From Panonychus citri (taxonomy: Eukaryota > Arthropoda > Arachnida > Trombidiformes > Tetranychidae): a stretch of DNA of 64,000 nucleotides. Both the position numbers and the translations under genes were made by a program. Within the stretch, counting starts at the first letter, position 1, and each line of letters starts with the position of its first letter. The stretch covers positions 124,001-188,000 of the forward strand of contig NW_026515528.1 of the NCBI RefSeq assembly GCF_014898815.1, in the 5' to 3' direction. The notes below the pieces were generated by a model. It saw only the letters and a list, made by a program, of their open reading frames with translations, was not told the DNA's origin and made no database searches. Positions 43,223 through 55,490 of this stretch are shown piece after piece.

Positions 43223-45296
43223 TTACTAATCAATATTACCTGATTAAAATTTAATCAGTCAATAGGAAAACAATTAATTTGAAAAATGATAAGTAACAAA
43301 CAATTTGAATCAATTTGGTTCAAGTTTTTGGTCTTTAAATTAATCTTACCAATAGATGGCGCTCAAAGTGGGAAACAAAGTAAGTTTGATTAACTTATGA
43401 ATTAATTTAGTTTTAAACCTCAACAATTAAGTTTGAATTTATCAAATTAATTTTTTTCTTCAACTACTACTACTCGAAAAGAAAACTTTAACTAAATCTT
43501 CCAGGTGATTTACTGATTAAATGGATTAGAATGAGTTAATCAGAATCTCCTGTAGAGTTTAATTGTGTCAAACTTGATCATTTCCTAATTAATTGTCCAC
43601 TATTTTGAATTAACAGTAATCATCTTCTACTTTATAATGGTAATCATGATTACTAATCCATAAACTGAATCAAATTGTTAATAAACAACAACAACAATTT
43701 AAACTAATTGACCTCAACCTTAAATCTAATTTTTGCTTAATCATCTTAATCATTACATTTCATTTGATACTTTAACATAAATATTAAACAATATAAAAAA
43801 AGCTTAACAATCAAATTTGATGATTACAATTGATTAATTTTGCTGTTGATAAATTGACATCAATTGTAATGATCAGTTAACAATTTTGACAGGTAACTAA
43901 ATGACATTTGTTGTCATTAACAGTTAACAATTATCATCAACCAAATAAATTATAAATTGTAAGATAAATGATCAACTAAATTAATAGCAATACGTCAATA
44001 ATAATAATTGTAATTATCATTATGATTATTAATTTGATTGTTGTTTAGCAACTTAACCAAACCAAATTGATTGATTGGTTTTAATTTATTTTGATAATCA
44101 AGATGAAAATCTCATTAAGAGACAATATAATTTAATCATAATCATAGAAATCAAATGATTGAATTGATTTAACTTCGTCCAAACCTTTTTTTTTTGCTGT
44201 TTAATTGTATGTTCACTTAATTGTTGATTGTTGAAGGTTAATTGCTGTTTAAGAAAATGTTAATTGTTAAGTGGCTAATAAATCAACAGCAAGGTATCAA
44301 AAGAGGAAAATTAAAATTAAACTAACTATATTTTAATATTGTTGGTTTACTTAATAAATAAATCATAAATCCTAATCTCAATTAAATTGTCAAAAAAATT
44401 AAGAAACAGAAAATTAAATGAATTAACAATTAGATTAACATGAGAAACTAAAATCAACAGATTAACATACAGACAAACCAACACAAGAAGAAAACAAATT
44501 AACATGTAATTAAATGGTAACAATTTAACTAACGTGTTAATAATACATAATATTGGAACTAAATTAATTACAACAACAATTAGGCGAAAACGTATTAATT
44601 GAAAGAGCACTTTTTTGTCAACTTGAAATTAATTACAAGTTTATCCAAATTTAATTGTTCTAAAATCAAGTTAATTAGGTAAATGATTAAAAAAAAAAGA
44701 GAGAAAAAGTTTCTAAACATTTGAAGGTTAATTTCGTTGTAATGATTCAATGGCTCGTTGGATTTTAGCGATAATTTTGGAATCACTTAATACAATTAAC
44801 TTAATTGTCATTCTATCATTGTAGAGGAAAATGTTTCGTTAATCAGTAAATCATTGGAGAGAATCAATTGTAAATGTTTCAACAATTAAGAAAGGTAAAT
44901 ATCAACAATCAAACGAAATGAAAGTGATTTTTTGTTGTTGTTGAAAGTTAGTGAAAGTTAATTGTTGATCATGATCTAAATGATTTACAAACAATCAAAT
45001 CAATTTATTGGTTGTAATCATCACGAGTTATTAAACAAATTGTGTTAACTTGTTTAATTGTCAATTCTTAAACTTTAATTGTTTTCATTGAACCAATAGA
45101 TTAGTCAACTAAACCCAAACAATTGATTGTAATACTATCAACCGTTATCAGCTTTACTAATCATTTTGAATTAACTTTTTTTTTGTTGATTGTCATTAAG
45201 TCTGATTGATTATCACTTAATCATCATGAAACAAATGAGGTCTCACGATAGGGTTCATGAAATCTCATTTGATATTTCACTTTCACTGAATATTTT

Positions 45297-45598
45297 TTGA
45301 ATTATACTCAATCAACATCACTTTTTTCCTCATCAATTTCATCATCTTTTGTTTCATTGAAGTTTCTTATTATTTTTCACTTCAACCTGATTTTTCTAAT
45401 AAGAGAGACTATTCTGGTTCAGGGGCTCATGCCAGGAGAATCACAGTGGCTTATAAGGTGCATAATCCAGTGTGCTTTAGCCGACGTACCCAATCGGGTG
45501 TAGTAAGGAATGGCCTCGAGGTAAGGGTTATTCACAAAGGGTCTGATCCCATGGCAAGACATTGGTACTTTTCCCTGTCAGTAGACCGTAGATCCTGA
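45297..45598 (+). other. Open block of unknown nature, possibly an exon
   Basis: From about 45415 to 45660 the sequence is markedly GC-richer than its surroundings. One frame is open from upstream of 45299 to a TGA at 45596-45598. Its right half reads as ordinary protein (GAHARRITVAYKVHNPVCFS, VIHKGSDPMARHWYFSLSV). Splice-like sites bracket a 96-bp core: TTCTGGTTCAG before 45423 and GAG/GTAAGG after 45518. No ATG. It could be an internal exon, a fossil of a transposon, or a structured RNA; a second strand frame is also partly open. Confidence 0.3.
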
Positions 45599-45668
45599 GT
45601 AAAGTTTATCAAGATCAAAGTAAAGGCTTGACACCAGTGGTAACTACTGGACTTCACCGTAAAAACTG

Positions 45669-45722
45669 AAAGAAAGAGAGAGAGAGAGAGAGAGAGACGT
45701 AATGATGATGATGATGATGATA
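45669..45722. repeat. (GA)n and (ATG)n microsatellites
   Basis: About 14 GA units (45669-45698) followed, after a few bases, by seven ATG triplets. Confidence 0.95.
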
Positions 45723-45867
45723 AAGATGAAGAAATTGTATTTTGAAAAGGTGAGACAAGCCATCCATCATTATTAGCTTCCAGGGTTCCCCATCAACCTT
45801 ACCTTGATAATCTCATGAAAATATTCTGGTTCATTTAATTTTTTATCGAAAACTTTTTTTTCTTTTC

Positions 45868-45871
<4 letters not shown>

Positions 45872-45905
<34 letters not shown>
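45872..45905. repeat. (CT)n microsatellite
   Basis: About 16 CT units on the plus strand. Confidence 0.95.
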
Positions 45906-45909
<4 letters not shown>

Positions 45910-46084
45910 TATTGTTAATGTACCCTTGCAGTTACATCATCATCATCCTTGTATTCATCAATATCAACAAGATATCATTCATCAAAATCACCTGGAAAAA
46001 CCACCCACTGTTAATCATTTCTGATAATTTCTTACCTTTCACTTTAATCTGTATCCTTGCTCATTGATTTTTCATCGTTAGTAA

Positions 46085-46301
46085 ATTGAATGCAATTAAC
46101 AGTCCAAAAGTTAATTTAATTGTATACACATTAAAACTTTACACAATTAATATGATTGATTGTTTATTAACTTTCAAATTGATTAAATAACATTAATCGT
46201 TTCAACGCTTTACCCTCCTGTTATTGTTGTTATTTTTATATTACGATTAATTTTTTGCATAAAATTTAACTTAATTTTTTTTTTCTCAATTAATTAATCA
46301 C
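46085..46301 (+). repeat. Dispersed repeat, copy 2 (about 215 bp)
   Basis: Second copy of the 43015-43222 sequence, in the same orientation about 3.07 kb downstream, with a few extra T/A bases in its second half. Confidence 0.75.
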
Positions 46302-49300
46302 CAAGAGAAAAGTTTAATTTGTTACAATTTAATTTCTTTACTTAACTTTCAACTTACAAACTAAACTAATCTTTCAGATGAATAGCTAATGAAATTATTT
46401 TCTTCAAACTTTCAAAATTTTCTGTTATATCTTTGATGAGATTAACTTTTATCTGGATTAACTTAATGTCAAAAAATATTCAAGATTAAGAGTAACATGA
46501 TTTAGATTAACTTTTCCAGGTTTACTTTGATTACTGTGGTTATTTTTTTTTCACTTCCCGCTAATCAACTGATTTAGATGACAGTTTAAGCAAGTTGGAA
46601 GCATATATTTACAGATTAACATTTAGACAGGATTAGATTAACTGCTAATTAAGGTCACAGCTTATTATCAGTTTGCTATTAATTAAACTTGAAAAGCGAG
46701 AGCAAAAAATGGCTCAATTTTTTGGAGTAAAAAAAAGTTTCTAGTGTAATGAATTCAAAGAATTGATGTTAACCAGAGAACCAGAAAAAAAGTGAACACG
46801 TTCAACTTATCACATTTAAATAGTTTTCTTCAAGTGATGAGGATGATAAGAAGAGAGAGATGAAGATGATAAAGCAGAGAGAGAGAGAGAGAGGGAAAGA
46901 TAAAGAGGAAGAGGAAAAAAGTTTCTCTTCAATCATCATTTCTCCATTGGACTCTCATCACTGTTGGATATCAACCACGAGAATGATGATGTCTGACACT
47001 TTACAAAGATGATGAAGATGAAGATGAAGATGAAGATGATTAGTAAGTGATGAGAGATGATTTTTTCTCTCTTACTATTGATGAAAGATCAAAGCGTATA
47101 ATAATGGGTTCGAGTGAAACTAATGATAATCCATAAGTTATTATTTGATGAGTGATCTAAACACATTCAGAAGGCAATGGGATGATAAAAATTTGAGAGT
47201 ATGATGATAATGATGAAGATGAAGATGAAGAGGATGACGATGATTACTTTAAAGGCGTGTCTCCATCTTGTCAACCTCAATTTCATTTTTCACTTACAGC
47301 TCCTTATTTCACCTTCAAATAGTAAAAGAAAAAGTATAAGATGAAAAAGATGAAGAGGAACTAATCATCTTCTCTTGCTCATCCTTATCATTTTATCGTC
47401 ATCATCATCATCATCATCATCATCTCCACACCTTAACCTTGTCTATTTGTTTTGGCAGGTAAACATCAGGTTTCACCTTAATGTCAATGTCAGAACGAGT
47501 CAAATTAATGACAAGACTCAAATCAAATGAATATACAGAAAAAATAAAACAAAATCCTAAAGTTTTCAACTCAATAAACATGAAAATCAATAAATCAAAA
47601 TAAATTTAAATAACATGATTAATATTAAGTTAAATCATCAACCTCTTATTTAATATAAACTTCAATTAAAATTAAAAAACTTTTCAACTTATCAATCAAC
47701 AATTAGCTAAGTAAAATGTAGCAAGAAAAATTAATTGTTAGTGCGATTATAAATCAACAACAATTAACCTAAATAACTTTTCAATCTACTTGAGTTCTGT
47801 GTAATTTTATCATATCAAATTGATAATTAGAAACAATCTAATTGATTAATGTTAAAATTTATCATTAATTTATGTTAATTATTTTCCCATTCAACGAGAA
47901 TCGCAATAAAAATTAATAACATATGAACTCTATCATATTGAATTCCCACCCCGTGTAAGTATATATTGTATAAAGTGTAACTAATCCTCTCTCTCTCTCT
48001 CTCTCTCTCTCTTACTTGGACCCACTTTCACTCCCCAAACGGTGGGTAATTTATACCATGGGCATAATATCAACACACCGAGTACAAATGTCCAAGTGTA
48101 ACTAATAATAAAGGATAGATAAACTATCCAACCCCACCCACAAAATAATAATGAATGAACTGGAATACAAATGATCCGTATCAGTTTTGTTGTTGTTGTT
48201 GTTACTATTCACTTCCTATTATTGCCTAATCTCTTGGCCGAGGTTTTTTTCATTGCAACAATTAACATTGACAGTCATTGATATTACATGTTAACTTTTC
48301 CTTTGGTGGGTTGACATTGATATATTGAGATAAGGATAAAGATTGAGCTTTAAGCTCAATTATCAGGTTTATTTATGGCTTCATCTTAAAGATGGAAAAG
48401 TAATAACAAGAAAAATGACCTTCTAATGTTACGAGAGATGATGATGATGATGATGAAAGATGAAAGATGATGAATAAGAAAAGGAGAAGAAAAAAAAATG
48501 ATAAACAATAATACTAAAGATTGAAATTGTTCAGAATCTATCTGAATATCTGTCAAAATTACTTGGTAAGATGATGCGGATGATGATGATGACGATAAAA
48601 GAAGGGGCTGAAAATAACTTATCATCTTCTCCTGCTGTTACCATTGATATTTCGTGTGTGTCTAAAATTTTATCATAATCTTTCATCTTCATAATAATGA
48701 TAATCATCATCATCATCATGTTTCTCCATCACCGAGAAAAAGTCTTAGTTACTTTTTTATCACTTACTTTTCAAGCCAAGCAAAGGAAAAAACTATCAAC
48801 AGAAATAGGGAGTCAACCTTATAATTGATGGTAGTTTGATTTATCATGACAGTTTCTCTCTCTCTCTCATCATCATCATTATTATCATCATCGTCATCAT
48901 CTCCAGCCAAATGACGCTTACAATTCAAAATAATACATCAAATAATATATTATATAAAAAAACTACTTTCACTTGGCTTCAATTCAAACTCTCAAGTCAA
49001 TAAAATGTGTATACAATTGACTGATTGCTTGTAATCAATCTTATCCTCAATACGATTGCAATTTAATCACTAATTTGCAATTTACTTATTCTCATCCTTT
49101 TCCCCAACCCACTGACCACTAATTTTTTTTTCTTCTCCCTCCATTCAATCATCAATAGTTATCAATCAATGGTCAATACTTTTTTTTCTTGTTCTGTTGT
49201 TGTGGTGAAGAAAAAAGAAATCAAATCAATCGTTGCAATGGTTACACTAAATTGTAAGATGATAATAATAAGAATCTATCTTGTCGATGATGTGAGGCAA

Positions 49301-50319
49301 AAGTGATTAGTAAACAATTAAAATTACAATATTGAAACTTTCTTTCAACAAGTTTAAATTACTTAGATAGTCAATCATCAGCTGTATTGTTTATTTACAT
49401 TGAGGAATAAAAAAACTTCCGGTTAAGTTCATTAATGAGGTTCATTATTTTTTTTTTGCTTCTTCTTCTCATGTTAGTTAACAAAGTTAAGCATTTGAAC
49501 ATTTATCTTGTTGATCCAAATGCTTCAACTGTTATCAATCTTTCCCAATGGTAGAAACTTGAATCCTTCAAGTTAATCTAATACTCATAAGCTACAAATA
49601 GCATTTATATATAGCCAATGATGCTTTCCTGTTATCTTTTTTTTTTAACTGCTCCCTTGTTACAATTTCATCTTCATCCTCATCCTAATCTTTTTCCACC
49701 CTGTCTGTTCAAACTCAAACCAGTGACATATTGATACATATAAATACACAATTGCAAACAGATGAACAGGGTTACCAAATAACATTGCCACCATTGGAAA
49801 TAGTTCATCATTTAAGCTTTGATAAGAATCACTTTCATCACTGAATGATGATGATGATAAAGATGCGGAAAGAAAGATAAATGAGGATCATCATCTTATT
49901 TCATTTCGGTATTTTGTATTTTTTTTCCTATTGTTATATGTGAGCTCAATTGGTTTACTTAGCAAGGGAAATTCAAGTTTCGTCGAAAAGTTTTATTCTC
50001 ATATTTTTAGAATATTATATTTTCTGTAAAATTGAATTGCATTATTTTTACCCTTAGGTGATTAATTATCAGGTAAATTAAGTGACAGTTTATGATCATT
50101 ATTGATCATCTTCTTTACCAATGAAATGATGATAATGATGATAAATTTTTGTAGCAATCAAATTAACTGACAACTATTCATATTCAGTCAAATTGTTACA
50201 CCCTGAAAACATGGAAACCAGTCCTTAAAAACCATAAATTTTCAAGTGATCTTTTCATATCTTATCTCCATCCTCCACATCATCATAATCATCATCATCT
50301 ACAACTCTCCCTGATCCTT

Positions 50320-50361
<42 letters not shown>

Positions 50362-52079
50362 TCAATCATCAATCATCCCTGATTTCAAATCCAAACAGTT
50401 AAATCTTTAAATCATCTTAATCATGTTATAGAAAACATAATTTAACTGTTACATGATAAACAATTTTCACGATAATCAATTTTAATTCAATTTTCTGTTC
50501 AACTGCAACAATAATCATTATTTAAATTGTCAAAACAATTAAGATGATGATCACAGAAAAAAAGATGTAACAAATTAACCATTAATCGTTAATCATGCTA
50601 ATCACAAATCGTAGATATATAATACAAACGTGATTAAATCTTGATTAGGATAATGATGATGTTGATTCATTTTTAATTCACTTTCCGATGATCACGAATG
50701 ATGATAATCATCATCATCATCATCATCACCATAAGAGTAGAAACAAAAATTTTAATAATAATTTTTTTCTGCTTCTCTTTTTTTTTCAATTAATTTATCA
50801 TATTTATCATCATGACATTTATACTTTGGTGATTGGTGATGATTGATTACAGGAAATATAATAACAACAACAACATCATCTTCATCATCATAATTAACCT
50901 CATCTCCCTCTTACTGCATCATTTAATAGTTGATCATCAACTTCATCAATTTACCATTTATTTTAATTTCTTTTTGCTCTTTTCTCTCATAAAAGTTAAT
51001 TTAGTTGGAGCAAACTTCTTGTGTAAATTAATTTCTTCCAGTAAATAATAATAAACTTAATTTCCAGCAATTAACTTGAAAACATAAAATAATTGATTAA
51101 TCAACAACCCATAACCAGTTTAAATTGTTGCAAAGATGTTGATGTTTAATTGTTAATATACATTTTCCCCAACATAAATGGTTATTAGTTAATTATTCAA
51201 TTGTTATCATGGAAATCATAATAGGTATCATTAATTGCCTCAAAAAACTGGTCCATTTGTGTTGATTGTAAATTGTATTTAAGCTTTAATTGTTTACTCT
51301 TGTTGATTAATAAATTATATCAATTACAAGTTAATTATCATCTATTATCTTAATGTTTATCAGTTTTCAGTTTGCTTGTTTACTGTTGATTGTGTGTTGA
51401 TTGTTGATCTCGTTGACACCAGATAACCTTGAAAGATTTTTGAAATCATCATCAACATGATTAACATTTAATTGTTGTTAATTTAGAAACAAAGTTAAAT
51501 TATCATTAAATTATCATTATCATGATCAACTTGAAAACCTATTAACATCAAAGAGAAACTTAAACCTTACTGTTAACTTGTTTAATTAGCGAAACAAAAG
51601 AAACAAAATTTACCTTTAATTTTTTACTTTGTATTAATTTGGTTGTTTTCTTGTGTGTGTTAAATATTAATGATGACAATGATTAAGTTAATTGTGATAA
51701 TGATTTTCCTAAAGTGCATAAACACAAAATAAACAAAGTTTACAATTAATTGCTTGTCATCAACACCAAACAGTAACAACATCAACAGCAGCGAAAGCAA
51801 CAACAACAATTATCCTCCAATGAGCATGATGATGATCATATAATTATTACCATTAGTTGAAAGCTCAAAGTTAAAATCAATTGATAATTTAGCTAATTAC
51901 TGGTAACAATTACAAGAGATGAAGATAACAATCCAATCAACTTTGATAATATTACAAAAAAAAAACTCACAACACAAACAAAATCAATCCCAATACCTTG
52001 AAAATCCGTTGGTTGAAGCAAACAATTAATTGTCTGAGCGAAGCGAAGACTATACATCGAAAAAAAAACTCTGCGTTAA
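46302..52079. other. AT-rich region without recognisable genes
   Basis: CT/GA tracts (46873-46892, 47988-48012, 50322-50357) and ATC/GAT/GAA runs on both strands (for example 47005-47040 and 47403-47425). Frames such as 48386-48719 (minus) and 50833-51048 (plus) consist of Ser, Ile, Met and His encoded by these runs. No gene supported. Confidence 0.55.
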
Positions 52080-53165
52080 ACGATAGCGATCACAATTTTA
52101 GTCCGATTTTCCCCAAATTTTCAGGATAGGTCCAAATGATGGGTCTGGTCACCTGTATAGTTTTGGTGATGATTGGCCCATCGAAAATTAGTATCTCTTC
52201 ACGCTGATAGCGAAAGTGTCTATCACCATGGCAACGAGAAAATGCTGCTTCTTTTAAATTTTGCGTTTCTTTCTTTCTTTCTTTTTCTCAGTCCTCTCTC
52301 AGTCTCTTCTCAGTCTCTTTCTCAGTCTCTTCTTTCTTCTCTCAGTCTCTTTCTCTCATTTCTCCAGTCCTTTCTCTCAGTCCTTTCTCTCAGTCCTCTC
52401 CTCAGTCTCTTTCTCTCAGTCCTTCTCTTTCTCTCTCCTCAGTCCTCTCTCAGTCCTCTCCTCAGTCCTCTCTCAGTCCTCTCTCAGTCCTCTCTCAGTC
52501 CTCTCCTCAGCTTCTTCTCTCCTCAGTCCTTCTCTCAGTCCTTCTCTCATCCTTCTCCTCTCTCTCCTCAGTCCTCTCCCAGTCCCTCTCAGTCCTTCTC
52601 TCAGTCCTCTCTCAGTCCCTCTGTCCCTCTCCCAGTCCTCTCTCTCTCAGTCTCTCCTCAGTCCTCTCCAGTCCCTCTCCAATCTCTCCCAGTCCTCTGT
52701 CTCTCTCTCTCTCTCCAGTCCCTTCTCCAGTCCTCTCTCAGTCCTCTCCTCTCTCTCTGTCAACTTCTCCTCAGTCTCTCTCCTCAGTCCTCTCTCAGTC
52801 TTTCTCTCAGTCTTCTTCAGTCCTTCTCTTTCTCTTTCTCTCAGTCTTCTCTCAGTCTCTTCTCTCAGTCCTCTGGTTCTCTCAGTCTCTTTCTCAGTCT
52901 CTTCTCTCAGTCTCTTCTTCTTTTCTTTTCTCAGTCTCTTCTCTCAGTCTCTTTCTCTCAGTCTCCTTTCTCTCAGTCCTTCTCTTGCTTTCTCTCAGTT
53001 CTCTCAGTCTCTTTCTCTCAGTCCTTCTTCTTTTCTTCTCTCAGTCTCTTTCTCTCAGTCCTTTCTCATCTCTCAGTCTCTTCTCTCAGTCCTTCTCTCA
53101 GTCCTTCTCGCACGCATTTCTCAGTCTCTCTTCTCTGAGTCATACACGCGCTCAGACGTCACTGC
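52080..53165 (+). repeat. Dispersed repeat copy R2 with expanded CT-rich core
   Basis: Plus-strand counterpart of 40785-41070. Conserved blocks are TTTTCCCCAAA, ATTGGCCCA, CTCTTCACGCTG, ACCATGGCAACGAG, TGCTTCTTTTAAATTTTG, GCGTTTCT and, at the right, GTCATACACGCGCTCAG. Between GCGTTTCT and TCATACACGCG it holds about 870 bp of minisatellite where R1 has only a few tens of bases. Confidence 0.7.
52287..53140 (+). repeat. CTCTCAGTCC-type minisatellite (about 850 bp)
   Basis: Tandem, slightly degenerate units of about 10-14 bp built from CTCTCAGTC plus C, CT or TT extensions. Almost every base on the plus strand is C or T apart from the AG of each CAGT. All plus frames stay open because stop codons cannot arise from the unit, giving spurious Ser/Leu/Gln frames of over 300 codons (52173-53138 and 52261-53241). 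Confidence 0.97.
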
Positions 53166-55474
53166 CGCTTGCAGTAAGCCTAGTATCATTAATCGTCTAG
53201 TATACAAACACATTCATGTTTCATCATTATTTACAAATTGATTATAATAATATAAATGTAAATTGTTAATCATTGATGTTGATTGATTGTTTGGTTGATT
53301 GATTTGAGAAAAGCAAAGTTTTTTTACTTGTTTTCTTTGCATCAAAGTTTTTATTGAAACCAGAAACCAGATACATAAAAACCATCAAATTGCAAAAGGT
53401 AATGAAAATTTGATACAAAATTAACACAACTTTTTCATGATGATGATTATACATTGGCACTGTGTCAATGTCTTCATCATCATCATCATCATCATTATTA
53501 TTATTGCTTGACATTATAAGAAAGGACCTGATTGATTGCTTATAAGTGGTTAGTGGTACACTCACACAGAAATTACAACAACAACATTGTTATTTCCCTT
53601 TGGCTTTTGGTGTCCTGTCAAAAGATTTCAAATCCGTTGTTATTATTCTTATATATCCTTCATCATTCTCATCACTCATCATCATCCACCTCCGCCTTCA
53701 TCTCCTCCTCTTCTTTATCATCATCATCATCTCTTTTATCCATCATCAATAACCCCAAACAAACATAAACATGATACATTATTAAACTTACCTTGATTGT
53801 TTCAACCAGAATATTAGATTACAACAGAAAACAAAAGGTTACATTTACCGAATAACAATAAATCCAAAGAGATAATTTAAATTCAATTTTCACCTTCACA
53901 AAAAAAACGATATCACAGTTTCATTTACAAAGTTCATCCGATAAGATTTTCCAGAATTCTATCAATTGAATCATTCTATCACCAGAACAAAAATCATATC
54001 CACTCCCAGTAAATCGTAAATACAAGTATTATATGAATGAACTTTTCTCCTTCTCCTTCTCCATCTCTTATATAATATATTTACCTACTTTCTTCAATAT
54101 TGTTATCTCATTGTAACACAATCGACACACAATGTTGAGCCTTCATCATCATCATCATAATCATCATTATAATACATTACAAATCATTAGCCCATTTGAA
54201 CATAAGCTTCAATATCTAATATTTACTTAGTAATCTTTCAATCAGCACTTTTGATCTGTTACACTTATTTAGGCAACAAAACACACATATTAAGTAGCGT
54301 CAATTGAACAGCTAATTTAACAGTATAATAAGCACATTATAATGATAATACTTTTGTGTAGTAAAGGTAAATAATAATAATACAATTTTCTATGTTAACT
54401 TTAAATGCTATGATTTTTTTTTCTCGCTCTTCGTGGCCAATAGTAAACACTATGATAAGATGTAAAACCGTGAAATGCATATTGCATGGTAAATTTCACA
54501 GAGCTATTATGTTATCATTATTATTATCATATTTATTAGATTAAATATATTATCATGTATCATTGTTGAGCAATTTAATTTGTTGCACAAAGAAACAGAT
54601 TAACTTTGATTAACTTGATTCTTTTTCGCTTCATCCTTTTCTCTGATAACTTTGTTATCAATCGGGTAACAGTTGATGATAATGTAATAGCAAATTATTA
54701 TCACATTCGTGTTAATCTTGATTCTTTAGCATTGTGATAATTTTCATCTCTTTTCTTCATATTTTATTGATATTAAAATTTTGGCCCAACTTTTCAGGGT
54801 ATTAAAGGTTGATCATGATGATAATTTCTTTGAGAATATGATGATTACAAATCGAGGATTAAAGGTGCCTTAGATTAAGGTGACATTTAAATTACGTCTT
54901 TATTATTATTTAGTAAGAGATTATTTCGGTTGGTTTGGAATCCAAACTTTGGATATAATTTTTTTCTGTGTTGGTTTCAAATCTGCAATTGTTTGGACTG
55001 ATTGATTTTAATTCAGTTTATTTTTTGGGTTCTATTGATTAGTGGATTAGTTGATCAACTGATTTGTGAGTTTAATTGCTAAGCCAAATGTTTGGCTTGA
55101 TGGTTAATGTTGAACGTTTTTCTCATGGTTTCATTCAATGGCTTTTACATCATCACCTAGAGATCATCATGAGGTTCAGCATTTTCATCATCGACATCAT
55201 TTTCTTGTAGAAAATTTTTTTCTTGTTCTATTCTCATCAGTCTTTTCTTGTCTCCATGTAATATTATCATCATCACATTGAAATATCTTCCATTTTATTG
55301 CATTCTCTTCTCATCTTCCTTCCTACTCCCACATGGATGGATGTTGATGCTTTGAAGATGAAGAATGAGAGAATGATAAGAGGACAGGAAGGAGATGAAG
55401 AAAAGTGTGAGAAGATGATTCTAATCATGGTTATCCATTATCCAAGTTGACAACTTGAATTTTTTTCTCCATCG
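53166..55474. other. AT-rich spacer without recognisable genes
   Basis: ATC/GAT runs (for example 53474-53496 and 53718-53732) and T-rich sequence. The minus frame at 53266-53565 has a GTG start and a poly-Asn/poly-Asp run from a triplet repeat, so I do not call it. Confidence 0.55.
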
Positions 55475-55490
55475 CTCTCTCTCTCTCTCT

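Larger units (their letters stand above)
41071..45296. other. AT-rich region with little coding signal
   Basis: One weakly protein-like open stretch (41640-41888, plus, listed separately), scattered less AT-rich patches around 42000-42800 without long frames, and otherwise AT-rich sequence. Hydrophobic minus frames at 44347-44786 are composition artefacts. Confidence 0.5.

Noticed and set aside
44347..44786. Hydrophobic minus frames resembling a multi-pass protein
   Set aside because: Leu/Ile/Phe/Asn content follows from AT-rich DNA; no ATG for the longer one, no motif.
52173..53241. Two plus-strand frames of over 320 codons rich in Ser, Leu and Gln
   Set aside because: They are translations of the CTCTCAGTCC minisatellite, which cannot contain stop codons in these frames; there is no complexity or domain.
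53266..53565. 99-codon minus frame with Asn/Asp run and a hydrophobic part
   Set aside because: GTG start; the acidic run comes from an ATC triplet repeat and the rest has AT-driven composition.
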